Source: Pareuzebyella sediminis
GTDB lineage: Bacteria > Bacteroidota > Bacteroidia > Flavobacteriales > Flavobacteriaceae
Length of the DNA: 64,000 nt
Assembly: GCF_008367235.1 (NCBI RefSeq)
Contig: NZ_VTZS01000001.1
Location: 744,001 to 808,000, forward strand
Direction of reading: 5' to 3'
Below are positions 45,676 to 54,338 of this stretch, piece after piece. The position numbers and the translations under genes were made by a program. Position 1 is the first letter of the stretch; every line of letters starts with the position of its first letter. Below the pieces are notes generated by a model, which was not told the origin of the DNA, searched no databases, and saw only the letters and a program-made list of their open reading frames with translations.

Positions 45676-46470
45676 TTACCGTAAGCTTTCGCCACCATCC
45701 ACAGGAATAATGGTGCCCGTGATCCATTGTGCTTCGGGCGTAGTCAACAAATAGACCACGTCGGCCACATCTTCGGGCGTTGTCAATCGGTTATTCGGAT
45801 TGCGTTCGAGCGCTTTTTGACGGAGCTCTTTATGCCCGGGAATCATTTGAAATGCCCGGGTTATCGTGGTACCCGCCTGAATACAGTTGGCCTTGATGCC
45901 CAAAGGAGCAAATTCCAGCGCTATGCTTCGGGTCAATGCCTCGAGGGTCACCTTTGCTGCCGATACCGCCGCATAGCCCGGCCAAGGCTTTTGATTGCCC
46001 TCACTGGTAAAGGAAACGATGCGCACATCGGTGGCAAATAATGATGAGGCGACCAAGTCCTTGGTCCAATAATAAAGGCTCAGTGCCATGGCCGAAAGGG
46101 TGAGCTGAAAGTCTTGGTGCTGTAGCGTCGACTTCCCTTCTTCGGAAAACATTGGCTTTAGATTGCCTTTGGCGATACTATGCACCACCACTTTTATGAA
46201 ATGGCCTTGGGGCAAAATGGTTTTAAGTTGCTCCACTACCCCGGTGCGCTTTTCCGCATTGACCGCATCCACATTAAAACTTTGAAAACCTACCCCCAAT
46301 GCGGTAATCTCCTTAAAATGGGCGTCGACTTCTGGCATATCCACCTTTCGGTCGCGGTGTACCACGACAATATGAAATCCGTGACGGGCTAATTTCTTGG
46401 CCGTAGCCAAACCAAGGCCGCTACTGCCGCCCAAGATCAAGGCCCATTCTTTCTTATTGCTTCCGGCCAT
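45676..46470 (-). CDS. SDR of enoyl-ACP reductase type (FabI/FabL-like)
   Basis: A 264 aa SDR with the loop GGSSGLGLATAKKL. The catalytic tyrosine and lysine are in GYAAVSAAKVT, spaced Y-x6-K as in FabI and FabL rather than Y-x3-K as in ordinary SDRs and ketoreductases; IPVDGGESLR ends the protein as in enoyl reductases. It therefore probably reduces enoyl-ACP, although a ketoreductase role cannot be excluded since no other reductase for that step is present in the operon. It lies 33 bases after the type III synthase. Confidence 0.85.
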   Translation of the reverse strand: MAGSNKKEWALILGGSSGLGLATAKKLARHGFHIVVVHRDRKVDMPEVDAHFKEITALGVGFQSFNVDAVNAEKRTGVVEQLKTILPQGHFIKVVVHSIAKGNLKPMFSEEGKSTLQHQDFQLTLSAMALSLYYWTKDLVASSLFATDVRIVSFTSEGNQKPWPGYAAVSAAKVTLEALTRSIALEFAPLGIKANCIQAGTTITRAFQMIPGHKELRQKALERNPNNRLTTPEDVADVVYLLTTPEAQWITGTIIPVDGGESLR

Positions 46471-46503
46471 CTAGTATCTCTTTTTTAGCCATTTTTAATT
46501 CCT

Positions 46504-47559
46504 TTACCACTGTAACAATATCCGTTGCGCCGAGAACCCTGGGCCAAAACTAAGAATAAGGCCCTGCTCCCCTGGCGAAAATTGCTTTTCCAAAAAACGC
46601 TCCAATACATAAAGCACCGTGGCGCTGCTCATATTGCCGTATTTACGCAACACTTCGCGAGTATCATCGATATTTTTGCCCAAGGCACCGAACAGCTCAT
46701 CGACCGTCTGCACGATCTTGCGTCCCCCGGGGTGAAATATCAAATGATCGACCTCCGCGATCGAACTGCCATGCCTTTCGAGAAAAGGGTGTACAATATC
46801 GGGAAAATGTTTGGCGATCGTTTCCGGAACGGCGATGTCCAATATCATCTTCAACCCGTGATTGGTCAGGTCAAAGCCCATCAAATGCGTAGCATCGGTA
46901 AAATGGTACATCTCCCCTCCTATCACCTTCGGGCCTTGGGCACCGGGCTCGGAGGACAATAGCGTACAGGCCGCACCATCACCGAATATGGCGGCACTCA
47001 CCATGTTGGCCATCGAATGGTCGTTCAGCTGAAAGGTCGCTGTAGGACTTTCAACAGCGACCACTGCCGCTCTTTTCCCTGGGTTGGCGCGTAGAAAATT
47101 TGTCGCATAGATCAGTCCGGAAACCCCGGCCGCACAACCCATTTCCGTTACGGGCAAACGCAGGATATCTTGTCGCATGCCCAAATCGTTGATTAAATAG
47201 GCATCAAGCGACGGAATCATGATTCCCGTACAACTTACCGTTATGATATAATCTACCGAATCGGCGGCCCAATCACACTGCGCCAGAGCCTTTTGCAGTA
47301 CGGTTTTACCCAATTTTTTGACTTCCCGTACATAAATCGCATTCTTGTCCTCGAAAGAAGTGGCCGTAAAGACATCTTCGGGACTCATGATACTATACCG
47401 ACGGTCTACGCCCGCTCCTTCAAAAATCTTGACCACCTTGCGCCGAAAGCGCGGTTCTTGGTCCCCTAGCCACATGTTGACGAAGGGAATGATGTCGTCG
47501 GTTTTTTTCGAATAAGGAGGCAACGCTTTCGCTACCGTCGTTATACGCACTTCATTCAT
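46504..47559 (-). CDS. Type III polyketide synthase (chalcone synthase-like)
   Basis: A 351 aa type III PKS. The Cys-His-Asn triad is present: Cys110 in ITVSCTGIMIPS, His276 in LIFHPGGRK and Asn309 in KYGNMSSAT; the closing loop is SFGPGFSAQ. Such homodimers extend an acyl starter with malonyl-CoA and cyclise it to a resorcinol, pyrone or phloroglucinol. Its start overlaps the end of the methyltransferase gene by eight bases. Starter and product are not predictable by eye; the neighbouring ACP genes suggest a starter made by the operon. Confidence 0.95.
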   Translation of the reverse strand: MNEVRITTVAKALPPYSKKTDDIIPFVNMWLGDQEPRFRRKVVKIFEGAGVDRRYSIMSPEDVFTATSFEDKNAIYVREVKKLGKTVLQKALAQCDWAADSVDYIITVSCTGIMIPSLDAYLINDLGMRQDILRLPVTEMGCAAGVSGLIYATNFLRANPGKRAAVVAVESPTATFQLNDHSMANMVSAAIFGDGAACTLLSSEPGAQGPKVIGGEMYHFTDATHLMGFDLTNHGLKMILDIAVPETIAKHFPDIVHPFLERHGSSIAEVDHLIFHPGGRKIVQTVDELFGALGKNIDDTREVLRKYGNMSSATVLYVLERFLEKQFSPGEQGLILSFGPGFSAQRILLQW

Positions 47560-48280
47560 AGTGTGTTCTTAATCGTTTATGTCGCATGACCCATACATAG
47601 CGGAAGGCCCATCTCCATCGAATATCATGCTCCATCATGGGTAATTCGTGAGTAAAGTCTTGGAGTTCCTCCTTTAAAAACCCACGTTGAATAGACACCA
47701 AACCATCGTGTTTGGCAATCTTGCTGCGTATAAAAATAGTACTAAACACTTTAAAAAGATGGTATGCCAAGGCACTTCTTTGTAAGTCGTTGATAACGAT
47801 ACCGATCTGGGCCAATGTAGTAAACTGTTTTAAAAAAATCGGGATATCCCGATTCAGAAAATGATGCATGGTCAGCGTACAAAGAAGGATATCACACTCC
47901 AACTCGCTTGGCTTAAGTGCCAAAACATCTTGTTCTTGATAGGTTATTTCGGGGAAATCGGTGGAAAGCACCTTGGCCAGCTCAAGACTTTTGACGTTGA
48001 GGTCGATTCCTATACACCGTAGCTCAATATGACGCTGTCGCGCCCATTTCACGAGCTTTCGAAGCAGAAATCCGTTACCGCAGCCTACATCTAAAATCGT
48101 ATATGATTTTTTATAATCATCTGTCATCAAATTACTTACCCCTTCTATCGTAATCGTACTCCCCCCCAAGAAACGATTGACCCGATCGATATCGGTAAGT
48201 ACCTTTTCAAGTACTCCCTTTTCCACGGACAAATCATCCATCCACTCCTGTTCCGCACTCCTTTTTGAAAAATCAGTCAT
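47552..48280 (-). CDS. Class I SAM-dependent methyltransferase of the polyketide operon
   Basis: The start at 48280 (MTDFSKRSAEQEWMDD) overlaps the preceding stop as ATGA, giving 242 aa; a longer frame upstream lies inside the oxidoreductase gene. Motif I is ILDVGCGNGFLLRKL, with GIDLNVKSLELAK after it. The C-terminal part has RYVWVMRHKR. Between a flavin oxidoreductase and the type III synthase, it most likely methylates a phenolic hydroxyl or ring carbon of the product. Confidence 0.9.
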   Translation of the reverse strand: MTDFSKRSAEQEWMDDLSVEKGVLEKVLTDIDRVNRFLGGSTITIEGVSNLMTDDYKKSYTILDVGCGNGFLLRKLVKWARQRHIELRCIGIDLNVKSLELAKVLSTDFPEITYQEQDVLALKPSELECDILLCTLTMHHFLNRDIPIFLKQFTTLAQIGIVINDLQRSALAYHLFKVFSTIFIRSKIAKHDGLVSIQRGFLKEELQDFTHELPMMEHDIRWRWAFRYVWVMRHKRLRTHYE

Positions 48281-49404
48281 TCGCACAAGGGTTCTCCATG
48301 GGTTCTTTTTATCATTTGACGCATCAATCGAGGCTGACCGGTCAAGAGGGCCATCCCTGCATTCGATACCCTTGGGTGAAGCAAGGCATACTGCAACATG
48401 CGCCCCAAGCGTAGTCTTTTTGTAAAGGTAGTGTTCCATACCCGGGTATACGCTTTTTCCAGTGTTTCATTTTTCGGGTTCTTTTCGCCTAAATAGGCAC
48501 TGATCTGTTCAGAGGCTATCTTGGCGCTATGAATTGCCATGGCCATACCGTTACCGCAGAGCGGATGGATCAATCCTGCGGTATCCCCACACATGAGCAT
48601 ATGCCCTTCTACAGGGCGTTTGGCGTCAAAAGAAATTTGTGCGATGGTCAAAGGATCTTTGAACACGGGTTTAGCATCCCTCAAAAATGTGGCGAGAAAT
48701 GGGTTACGGGAAACGACTTCTGCATTAAAACTTTCTATATTTTTAGCCTGTCGAAAGCTAGCATAAGACACCAAATAGCAAAAATTCACTTCGCCCGTCT
48801 CGGTTTTGGAGAGTCCCCCGTAGCCGCCTGGAAAATTATGGAGGGCTACCATATTTTCGGGAAAACCATCGTATGTGTAATGCCCTTTGACGGCCATCCA
48901 CCTCGATTTTCTTTGGATGAACCGGCGTTCAAGATACTTATCAAGGGTATCTCGCTTGCCATAGGCGCCTATGGCCAAAGAAGAGGTATAGGTATTGCCC
49001 GTATCGGTACCTACTTCGAAAGCCCCCGATCGGTAGTGGATCGCGCATACATTTTGAAATTCGAAATCAACGCCCAGCTGTACGGCATGTCGGTAAAGCC
49101 GGTCGTCGAATGCATACCTACTGATCCCTTGTCCTCCCAAGGGTAGTTTGAGCTGCATGTGCCTTCCGCTTGAAGTGCTGAGCTGTAAGGTATCAATGGC
49201 GACCGCACCCATATCGCTTAAAGAAACACCTAAAAGTCGTAGGTACGGCACCACCTCGTTGGATACATATTCACCACAGACCTTATGCTGCGGATAATGC
49301 CTTTTCTCCAGCACCAAAATGCGATGTCCCTGACGCCCCAAATGAATGGCCGCGGTAAGGCCGGCCAGCCCTCCTCCCACAATAATGACATCATAGTGTT
49401 CCAC
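48277..49404 (-). CDS. FAD-dependent oxidoreductase, geranylgeranyl reductase/UbiH-like, first gene of the operon
   Basis: A 375 aa flavoprotein starting with GTG: DVIIVGGGLAGLTAAIHLGRQG (dinucleotide loop), CGEYVSNE, and MLMCGDTAGLIHPLCGNGMAMAIHSAK (second FAD motif). This is the group of geranylgeranyl reductases and aromatic hydroxylases. In this operon it could hydroxylate the ring made by the type III synthase or reduce a double bond. The stop (48277-48279) overlaps the next start as ATGA. It begins 20 bases after a terminator, so the operon promoter must lie within or close to that hairpin. Confidence 0.9.
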   Translation of the reverse strand: MEHYDVIIVGGGLAGLTAAIHLGRQGHRILVLEKRHYPQHKVCGEYVSNEVVPYLRLLGVSLSDMGAVAIDTLQLSTSSGRHMQLKLPLGGQGISRYAFDDRLYRHAVQLGVDFEFQNVCAIHYRSGAFEVGTDTGNTYTSSLAIGAYGKRDTLDKYLERRFIQRKSRWMAVKGHYTYDGFPENMVALHNFPGGYGGLSKTETGEVNFCYLVSYASFRQAKNIESFNAEVVSRNPFLATFLRDAKPVFKDPLTIAQISFDAKRPVEGHMLMCGDTAGLIHPLCGNGMAMAIHSAKIASEQISAYLGEKNPKNETLEKAYTRVWNTTFTKRLRLGRMLQYALLHPRVSNAGMALLTGQPRLMRQMIKRTHGEPLCE

Positions 49405-49424
49405 TCCGAGAAAGTTACTTAAAT

Positions 49425-49456
49425 AAAAAGAATCCCGGCCGAAAAGCGGGGATTCT
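49425..49456 (-). terminator. Rho-independent terminator before the polyketide operon
   Basis: On the minus strand AGAATCCC pairs with GGGATTCT around a GC-rich loop, followed by TTTTATTT. It ends the OmpA-like gene upstream and isolates the polyketide operon, whose first codon is 20 bases on. Confidence 0.82.
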
Positions 49457-49497
49457 ATCGAAATACTTGTACAGTCCGTGGCTATCGGGGTTCTGTA

Positions 49498-50193
49498 CTA
49501 TCCTTTGACCTTCTGCTTGGCCTCTTCCTTCAGTGCTTCACTAGCAACAATGGCCAGTTCTACCCGGCGGTTATCCGCCTTGCCGGCCGCCGTACTATTG
49601 TCGGCCACAGGTTGGGTCTCCCCGTACCATTTGGTAGTCAAGCGCCCCGGATCGATACCTTGCCCGATCAGATAATCCGAAACGGCGTTGGCACGACGCA
49701 TCGATAGGCCCATATTATAGCTTTCGGACCCATCGCTATCGGTATGGCCTTCAACCAAGATGTTCGATTTTGGATAATCCTTTAGGATTTCCGCGAGACT
49801 GTTCAAGGTTGTTTCTGAATTTCCTTTGATATTTGATTTATCGGTATCAAAATAAACGCCCCCGTCTTCTGTAAAGGTCACATTGATACCTTCACCTACC
49901 CGGGTAACTTCGGCTCCGGGGATTTCCTCTTCGATACGCTCTGCCTGCCGGTCCATTCGGTCTCCGATGTACCCCCCGGCAACCCCGCCGATGGCCGCGC
50001 CGAGTATCGCACCTAATACCGTATTATTTCCTTTTCCAACATTGTTGCCTAGCACGCCACCGATTACGGCCCCACTGGCAGCACCTACCGTAGCACCTTT
50101 TTGCTTGTGATTGGCATTCTGAACGGTCTTACAGCCGATTACCATAGACATCGCCATTAATATATATACCGATTTTACTATTGCTTTCTTCAT
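49498..50193 (-). CDS. OmpA family lipoprotein with glycine-zipper region
   Basis: The start at 50193 (MKKAIVKSVYILMAMSMVIGC) gives a lipoprotein with lipobox VIGC; a longer frame would run into the previous gene. Residues about 35-85 are a glycine zipper (KGATVGAASGAVIGGVLGN, GAILGAAIGGVAGGYIG). The C-terminal OmpA domain binds peptidoglycan: ILVEGHTDSDGSESYNMGLSMRRANAVSDYL and the GETQPVADN segment. It is likely an outer-membrane lipoprotein linking membrane and cell wall. The gene follows a lipocalin-like gene with 10 bases between them. Confidence 0.92.
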   Translation of the reverse strand: MKKAIVKSVYILMAMSMVIGCKTVQNANHKQKGATVGAASGAVIGGVLGNNVGKGNNTVLGAILGAAIGGVAGGYIGDRMDRQAERIEEEIPGAEVTRVGEGINVTFTEDGGVYFDTDKSNIKGNSETTLNSLAEILKDYPKSNILVEGHTDSDGSESYNMGLSMRRANAVSDYLIGQGIDPGRLTTKWYGETQPVADNSTAAGKADNRRVELAIVASEALKEEAKQKVKG

Positions 50194-50203
50194 CGTAGTT
50201 ATC

Positions 50204-50683
50204 TTATTGCTTGTTAAATTCATATATCACGTCAATGGATTCTCCATTTACGGTCGCATTGGACTTTAAGGTCATTTGAGTAGGACTCAGTGAAACGATG
50301 TCGAGTCCATATCCGGTGCCGCCGTACAAATCGTTTTTCTTTTCGTCGATAAACTTGAACATCAGCCTATCGTTGCCCATATTGGATTCGGACACGGACC
50401 ACCTGATATTTCTGATACCGCCGGAACAGGCACTATTGGTCGTAGGAATCGTATACGTTCCGGTACTATTGTTGTTATTAAAGAACCAGGTACTCCCTTC
50501 AAAACAAAATGCCTGGGCATCATTGAATAGCTGCGCTTTGAAAGAACCGTCGCTACCCTCGTAACCCACGTTTTCCAAGGTCCAGGTACCATCTATAGTC
50601 TTGCGTTGTTGAGCTACCTCCTTGGAGATGGAGCACGAAGCCATAAACGCTACTATCGTGACTAACACTATTGCTTTTTTCAT
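50204..50683 (-). CDS. Lipocalin-like lipoprotein
   Basis: A 159 aa protein with a lipoprotein signal (MKKAIVLVTIVAFMASC). The mature part begins with DGTWTLENVGYEGS and has NNNNSTGTYTIPTT and YGLDIVSLSPTQMTLKSNA, a lipocalin-like beta-barrel pattern common in flavobacteria. Its ligand is unknown. It is followed by the OmpA-like gene 10 bases on, and both signals are similar in sequence. Confidence 0.85.
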   Translation of the reverse strand: MKKAIVLVTIVAFMASCSISKEVAQQRKTIDGTWTLENVGYEGSDGSFKAQLFNDAQAFCFEGSTWFFNNNNSTGTYTIPTTNSACSGGIRNIRWSVSESNMGNDRLMFKFIDEKKNDLYGGTGYGLDIVSLSPTQMTLKSNATVNGESIDVIYEFNKQ

Positions 50684-50831
50684 GAGTTTTCAATTTTGAT
50701 TTGAGTATATACGCTTTAAGCTCACCGAATGTTGTAGGCGGCCCGTTAATATCTTGTTAACGATAACTGCAATTTGACGATTTTTTAAAAAATAAGAGGT
50801 TGTAAAAGATTAAGAAGGGTGCTCTTTTCCA

Positions 50832-52808
50832 TTAATAGGACCATAGGTCGACCAGCGCCTTTTCAAAGCGTTTTTTCGGCAGGTACATATCCTCTAGATT
50901 TTTGGCAAAGGGAATAGGCGTTTCAAGACTGCCCACCCTTATGATGGGACCATCGAGATATTCGAAGCAATTTTCCATGACGAGCGCCGCGATATCGCTA
51001 GCCAACCCACCAAAAAGGCTGTCTTCTTGAAGAATTACCAATTTACCCGTTTTGACGACCGATGCATATACGGTATCGATATCCAAAGGAGCCAAGGTTC
51101 GAAGATCGATCAGTTCGGCTTCGATCTCAGGATGTTTTTCAAGGGTCTCCAACGCCCAATGTACCCCTGCCCCATAGGAAACGACCGTAAGCGCATCGCC
51201 CGTGCGTATGATTTTCGCTCTTCCTAGTGGAAGCGTGTAGTAGTCTTCGGGCACTTCTTGATAAATACTACGATACAACGCCTTGTGTTCAAAAAATAGA
51301 ACGGGATTCGGGTCTTCGATCGCAGTGGCCAACAACCCCTTGGCATCATAGGGAAAGGCCGGATAGACCACCTTTAGACCAGGGGTCTTCGTAAACCATG
51401 CCTCGTTGGTCTGTGAATGGAACGGACCCGCTCCTACATCACCCCCGCAGGGCATCCGAATGACTACATCGGCCTTCTCGCCCCATCGGTAATGCGACTT
51501 GGCCAAATAATTCACGATAGGGTTGAAACCGCTACTCACAAAATCGGCGAATTGCATTTCGACGACCGCTTTCATGCCTTTGATAGACAAGCCCATAGCC
51601 GTACCCACAATTCCTGACTCGCAAATCGGCGTGTTTCGGACCCTTTCCTTGCCGAAAAGCGGTACAAAACCCTCCGTAATTTTGAAAACACCACCATATT
51701 CAGCGATATCCTGCCCCATGATTATAAGGTTGTCGTGTCGTACCATACTTTGCCTCAGCCCGTCCGAGACCGCATCGATGAAACGTATTTTTTTTACCTT
51801 GTCATTTGGATTAACTTGTTGATAAACAAAATCTTTAAATACATCTTTTAACTCTTCACTTTCAGTACTTTGGGGTACTTGATCGTCGAAAGCCAACCGT
51901 ATATGTTCATTAATCTCCGTTTCGATACGATCTTTGATTCTTTCGATCAGCGTATGATCCAATAGGCCTTGATCGATCAGGAAGGTCTCATAATTTACTA
52001 TAGGATCTTTTTGGGCCCACGCATCCATCAAATCATCGGGCACATACTTGGTGCCACTGGCCTCTTCATGGCCTCTCATGCGAAACGTATTACATTCCAA
52101 CAAGACAGGCTCGGGGTGCTCGCGCATTTGCTTTACGAGCCGGAGCACTGTGGTGTAGACTTCCAAAATATTGTTGCCATCAATCGTATACGATTTCATT
52201 CCGTAGCCTAGCCCTCGATCGGATAACTGTTCGCAACGGTATTGCTCGTACGTTGGCGTCGAAAGTCCATACCCGTTATTCTCGATACAAAAAAGTACGG
52301 GCAGGCCCCAGACCGATGCGATATTGAGTGCCTCGTGAAAATCACCTTCGCTTGTACCCCCCTCACCCGTGAATACGGCGGTCACTTTTTTTTCCTTTCG
52401 AAGAAGATCGGCCAAGGCGATACCATCGGCAACCCCTAATTGCGGCCCTAAATGCGAGATCATGCCTATTAAACGGTATGCTTGAGCCCCGAAATGAAAG
52501 CTCCGGTCCCGCCCTTTGGTAAAGCCGCCCAACTTTCCTTGCCATTGCGAAAAGAGCCGATGCAGGGGTACCCCCCGCGTAGTAAACACGCCCAAATTAC
52601 GGTGCATGGGCAAGATATATTCTTCGGGGAGAAGGGCACTGGCCATGCCCACCGAAATGGCTTCCTGCCCGATACCGCTGAACCATTTCGAAATCTTGCC
52701 CTGGCGCAACAAAATGAGCATTTTCTCCTCGACCATTCGAGGTTTGACCATTCGCTCATAAAGGCTTAACAAAGTTTGGTTACTAATACCCGTCTTTTGG
52801 TACTGCAT
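50832..52808 (-). CDS. Fused 2-oxoacid dehydrogenase E1 (alpha plus beta), thiamine diphosphate-dependent
   Basis: A 658 aa protein that joins the E1-alpha (residues about 1-320) and E1-beta (about 335-658) parts. The alpha part has the thiamine diphosphate motif FTGEGGTSEGDFHEALN and GHEEASGTKYVPDD. The beta part has MGQDIAEYGGVFKITEGF and FVSSGFNPIVNY. This fused form is found in Bacteroidetes and is usually annotated as branched-chain 2-oxoacid dehydrogenase E1. It feeds acyl groups to an E2 that is not in this window. Confidence 0.9.
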   Translation of the reverse strand: MQYQKTGISNQTLLSLYERMVKPRMVEEKMLILLRQGKISKWFSGIGQEAISVGMASALLPEEYILPMHRNLGVFTTRGVPLHRLFSQWQGKLGGFTKGRDRSFHFGAQAYRLIGMISHLGPQLGVADGIALADLLRKEKKVTAVFTGEGGTSEGDFHEALNIASVWGLPVLFCIENNGYGLSTPTYEQYRCEQLSDRGLGYGMKSYTIDGNNILEVYTTVLRLVKQMREHPEPVLLECNTFRMRGHEEASGTKYVPDDLMDAWAQKDPIVNYETFLIDQGLLDHTLIERIKDRIETEINEHIRLAFDDQVPQSTESEELKDVFKDFVYQQVNPNDKVKKIRFIDAVSDGLRQSMVRHDNLIIMGQDIAEYGGVFKITEGFVPLFGKERVRNTPICESGIVGTAMGLSIKGMKAVVEMQFADFVSSGFNPIVNYLAKSHYRWGEKADVVIRMPCGGDVGAGPFHSQTNEAWFTKTPGLKVVYPAFPYDAKGLLATAIEDPNPVLFFEHKALYRSIYQEVPEDYYTLPLGRAKIIRTGDALTVVSYGAGVHWALETLEKHPEIEAELIDLRTLAPLDIDTVYASVVKTGKLVILQEDSLFGGLASDIAALVMENCFEYLDGPIIRVGSLETPIPFAKNLEDMYLPKKRFEKALVDLWSY

Positions 52809-52905
52809 GGTCTATTTGCTGCTAGTTGATACATCCAAAGGTAAAAGTAGCAAAAAGCCAGCACTCAAAGCACTAAGCTACCGTACTAAATTGCCCTTAT
52901 TTTCT

Positions 52906-52913
52906 TACCTTTG
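52906..52913 (+). promoter_or_regulatory. Bacteroidetes-type -7 promoter box
   Basis: TACCTTTG fits TAnnTTTG and lies 22 bases before the oxygenase ATG. The TTG upstream (52891) is closer than the usual spacing, so only the -7 element is supported. Confidence 0.4.
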
Positions 52914-52935
52914 AACAAACTTTTAATAGATACCC

Positions 52936-53886
52936 ATGAGTGCCATTCCCAGTGTAGATCTTCAAAACTTTGTTTCTGAAGACCCTAAAAAAAAGCAAAA
53001 GTTTATTCAAGAGCTGGGCGCCGCTTTTGAAAATATTGGGTTCGTCGCCCTCAGCGGGCATTTTCTTTCCGATGAATTGGTCGAGAACCTATATGTCGAG
53101 ATCAAGAAGTTTTTCGATCTCCCTCAAGAGGTCAAGAACAAATATGAAATCGAAGGCATCGGTGGGCAACGGGGGTATACTTCTTTCGGTAAAGAGCATG
53201 CCAAAGGACGAAAAGTGGGGGATCTAAAAGAATTCTGGCATTTCGGGCAATATGTGGAGGACGATGCAAAATTGGCCGAGGAATACCCCGACAATGTCAT
53301 GGTCGAAGAGTTGCCACATTTCAACAAGATCGGAAAGGAAACCTATAAAATGCTTGAAAAAACGGCGAAATATGTGCTCAGGGCCCTTGCGCTACATCTC
53401 GGACTTGAAGAAACCTATTTTGACGCATATATTAAAAACGGAAATAGTATTCTTCGCCCGATACACTACCCTCCTATTACCGAAGAACCCCAGAATGCGG
53501 TACGGGCGGCCGCTCATGGAGACATTAATCTGATCACGCTTTTGATGGGCGCCCATGGAAAGGGATTGCAGGTGCAAAATCATAATGGGGAGTGGGTCGA
53601 TGCCATCGCACGACCCGACCAGCTCATGATTAATGTGGGCGATATGCTCTCGCGGTTGACCAATGACCAACTGAAATCGACCATTCATCAAGTCGTGAAT
53701 CCACCCAGGGAACTATGGGGTACCTCACGGTATTCGATCCCCTTTTTTATGCATCCAGTGAGTGAAATGCCCTTAAATTGCCTAGAAAACTGTGTAGACG
53801 AAGACCATCCCAAAAAATTCGCCGATATCACAGCGGGGGAATTTTTAAATGAACGCCTTATCGAACTAGGATTAATCAAAGGATAG
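52936..53886 (+). CDS. 2-oxoglutarate/Fe(II)-dependent oxygenase (isopenicillin N synthase family)
   Basis: A 316 aa protein. The N-terminal DIOX domain is seen in IPSVDLQNF and FVALSGHFLSDELVENLY. The iron site is HGDINLITLL (His and Asp) with the second His in STIHQVVNPP, and RYSIPFFMHP supplies the 2OG-binding Arg-x-Ser. It is a soluble oxygenase; substrate unknown. It lies one base ahead of the SUI1 gene, in one operon. Confidence 0.92.
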   Translation: MSAIPSVDLQNFVSEDPKKKQKFIQELGAAFENIGFVALSGHFLSDELVENLYVEIKKFFDLPQEVKNKYEIEGIGGQRGYTSFGKEHAKGRKVGDLKEFWHFGQYVEDDAKLAEEYPDNVMVEELPHFNKIGKETYKMLEKTAKYVLRALALHLGLEETYFDAYIKNGNSILRPIHYPPITEEPQNAVRAAAHGDINLITLLMGAHGKGLQVQNHNGEWVDAIARPDQLMINVGDMLSRLTNDQLKSTIHQVVNPPRELWGTSRYSIPFFMHPVSEMPLNCLENCVDEDHPKKFADITAGEFLNERLIELGLIKG

Positions 53887-53887
53887 C

Positions 53888-54217
53888 ATGGATTTACAGG
53901 ACCAACTAAAGAACTTATTTCCCGATCACGAGCCCGAAGAGCAACATGAACCCGAGGAAACCCAAAGTGATATCTGGCTCCAAGATGACCCTATTCTTTG
54001 CAAATTTGAAAAACGCAAAGGTAAACCGGTGACCATTCTTGAAGGCTATACCGGAGCGGATGACGATTTCAAGAAATTGGCCAAAGAACTTAAGACCACG
54101 CTAGGCGTTGGCGGAAGTTTTAAGAAGGAAATGATCATCATTCAAGGAGACTATCGGGACAAGATTATGGATATGTTGAAAAAGAAAGGTTTTTCCGTCA
54201 AAAGAGTCGGTGGCTAA
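53888..54217 (+). CDS. SUI1/YciH family translation initiation factor
   Basis: A 109 aa protein with an acidic N-terminus and the SUI1 core: KPVTILEGYTGADDDFKKLAKELKTTLGVGG, then KKEMIIIQGDYRDKIMDMLKKKGF. This is the eIF1-like fold that checks initiation codons in other systems. It begins one base after the oxygenase stop, so it is co-transcribed. Confidence 0.93.
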   Translation: MDLQDQLKNLFPDHEPEEQHEPEETQSDIWLQDDPILCKFEKRKGKPVTILEGYTGADDDFKKLAKELKTTLGVGGSFKKEMIIIQGDYRDKIMDMLKKKGFSVKRVGG

Positions 54218-54338
54218 ACCCGACATACTAAGGGTTCGTCTCCTATTTCGCTAAAAAAGTGTATTTCTGTTAATTATCTTTTGTTTTTTTTTAATTAATG
54301 TTACTTTTAATCTGCTAATTTCAAAAATCCTTGCGCGC

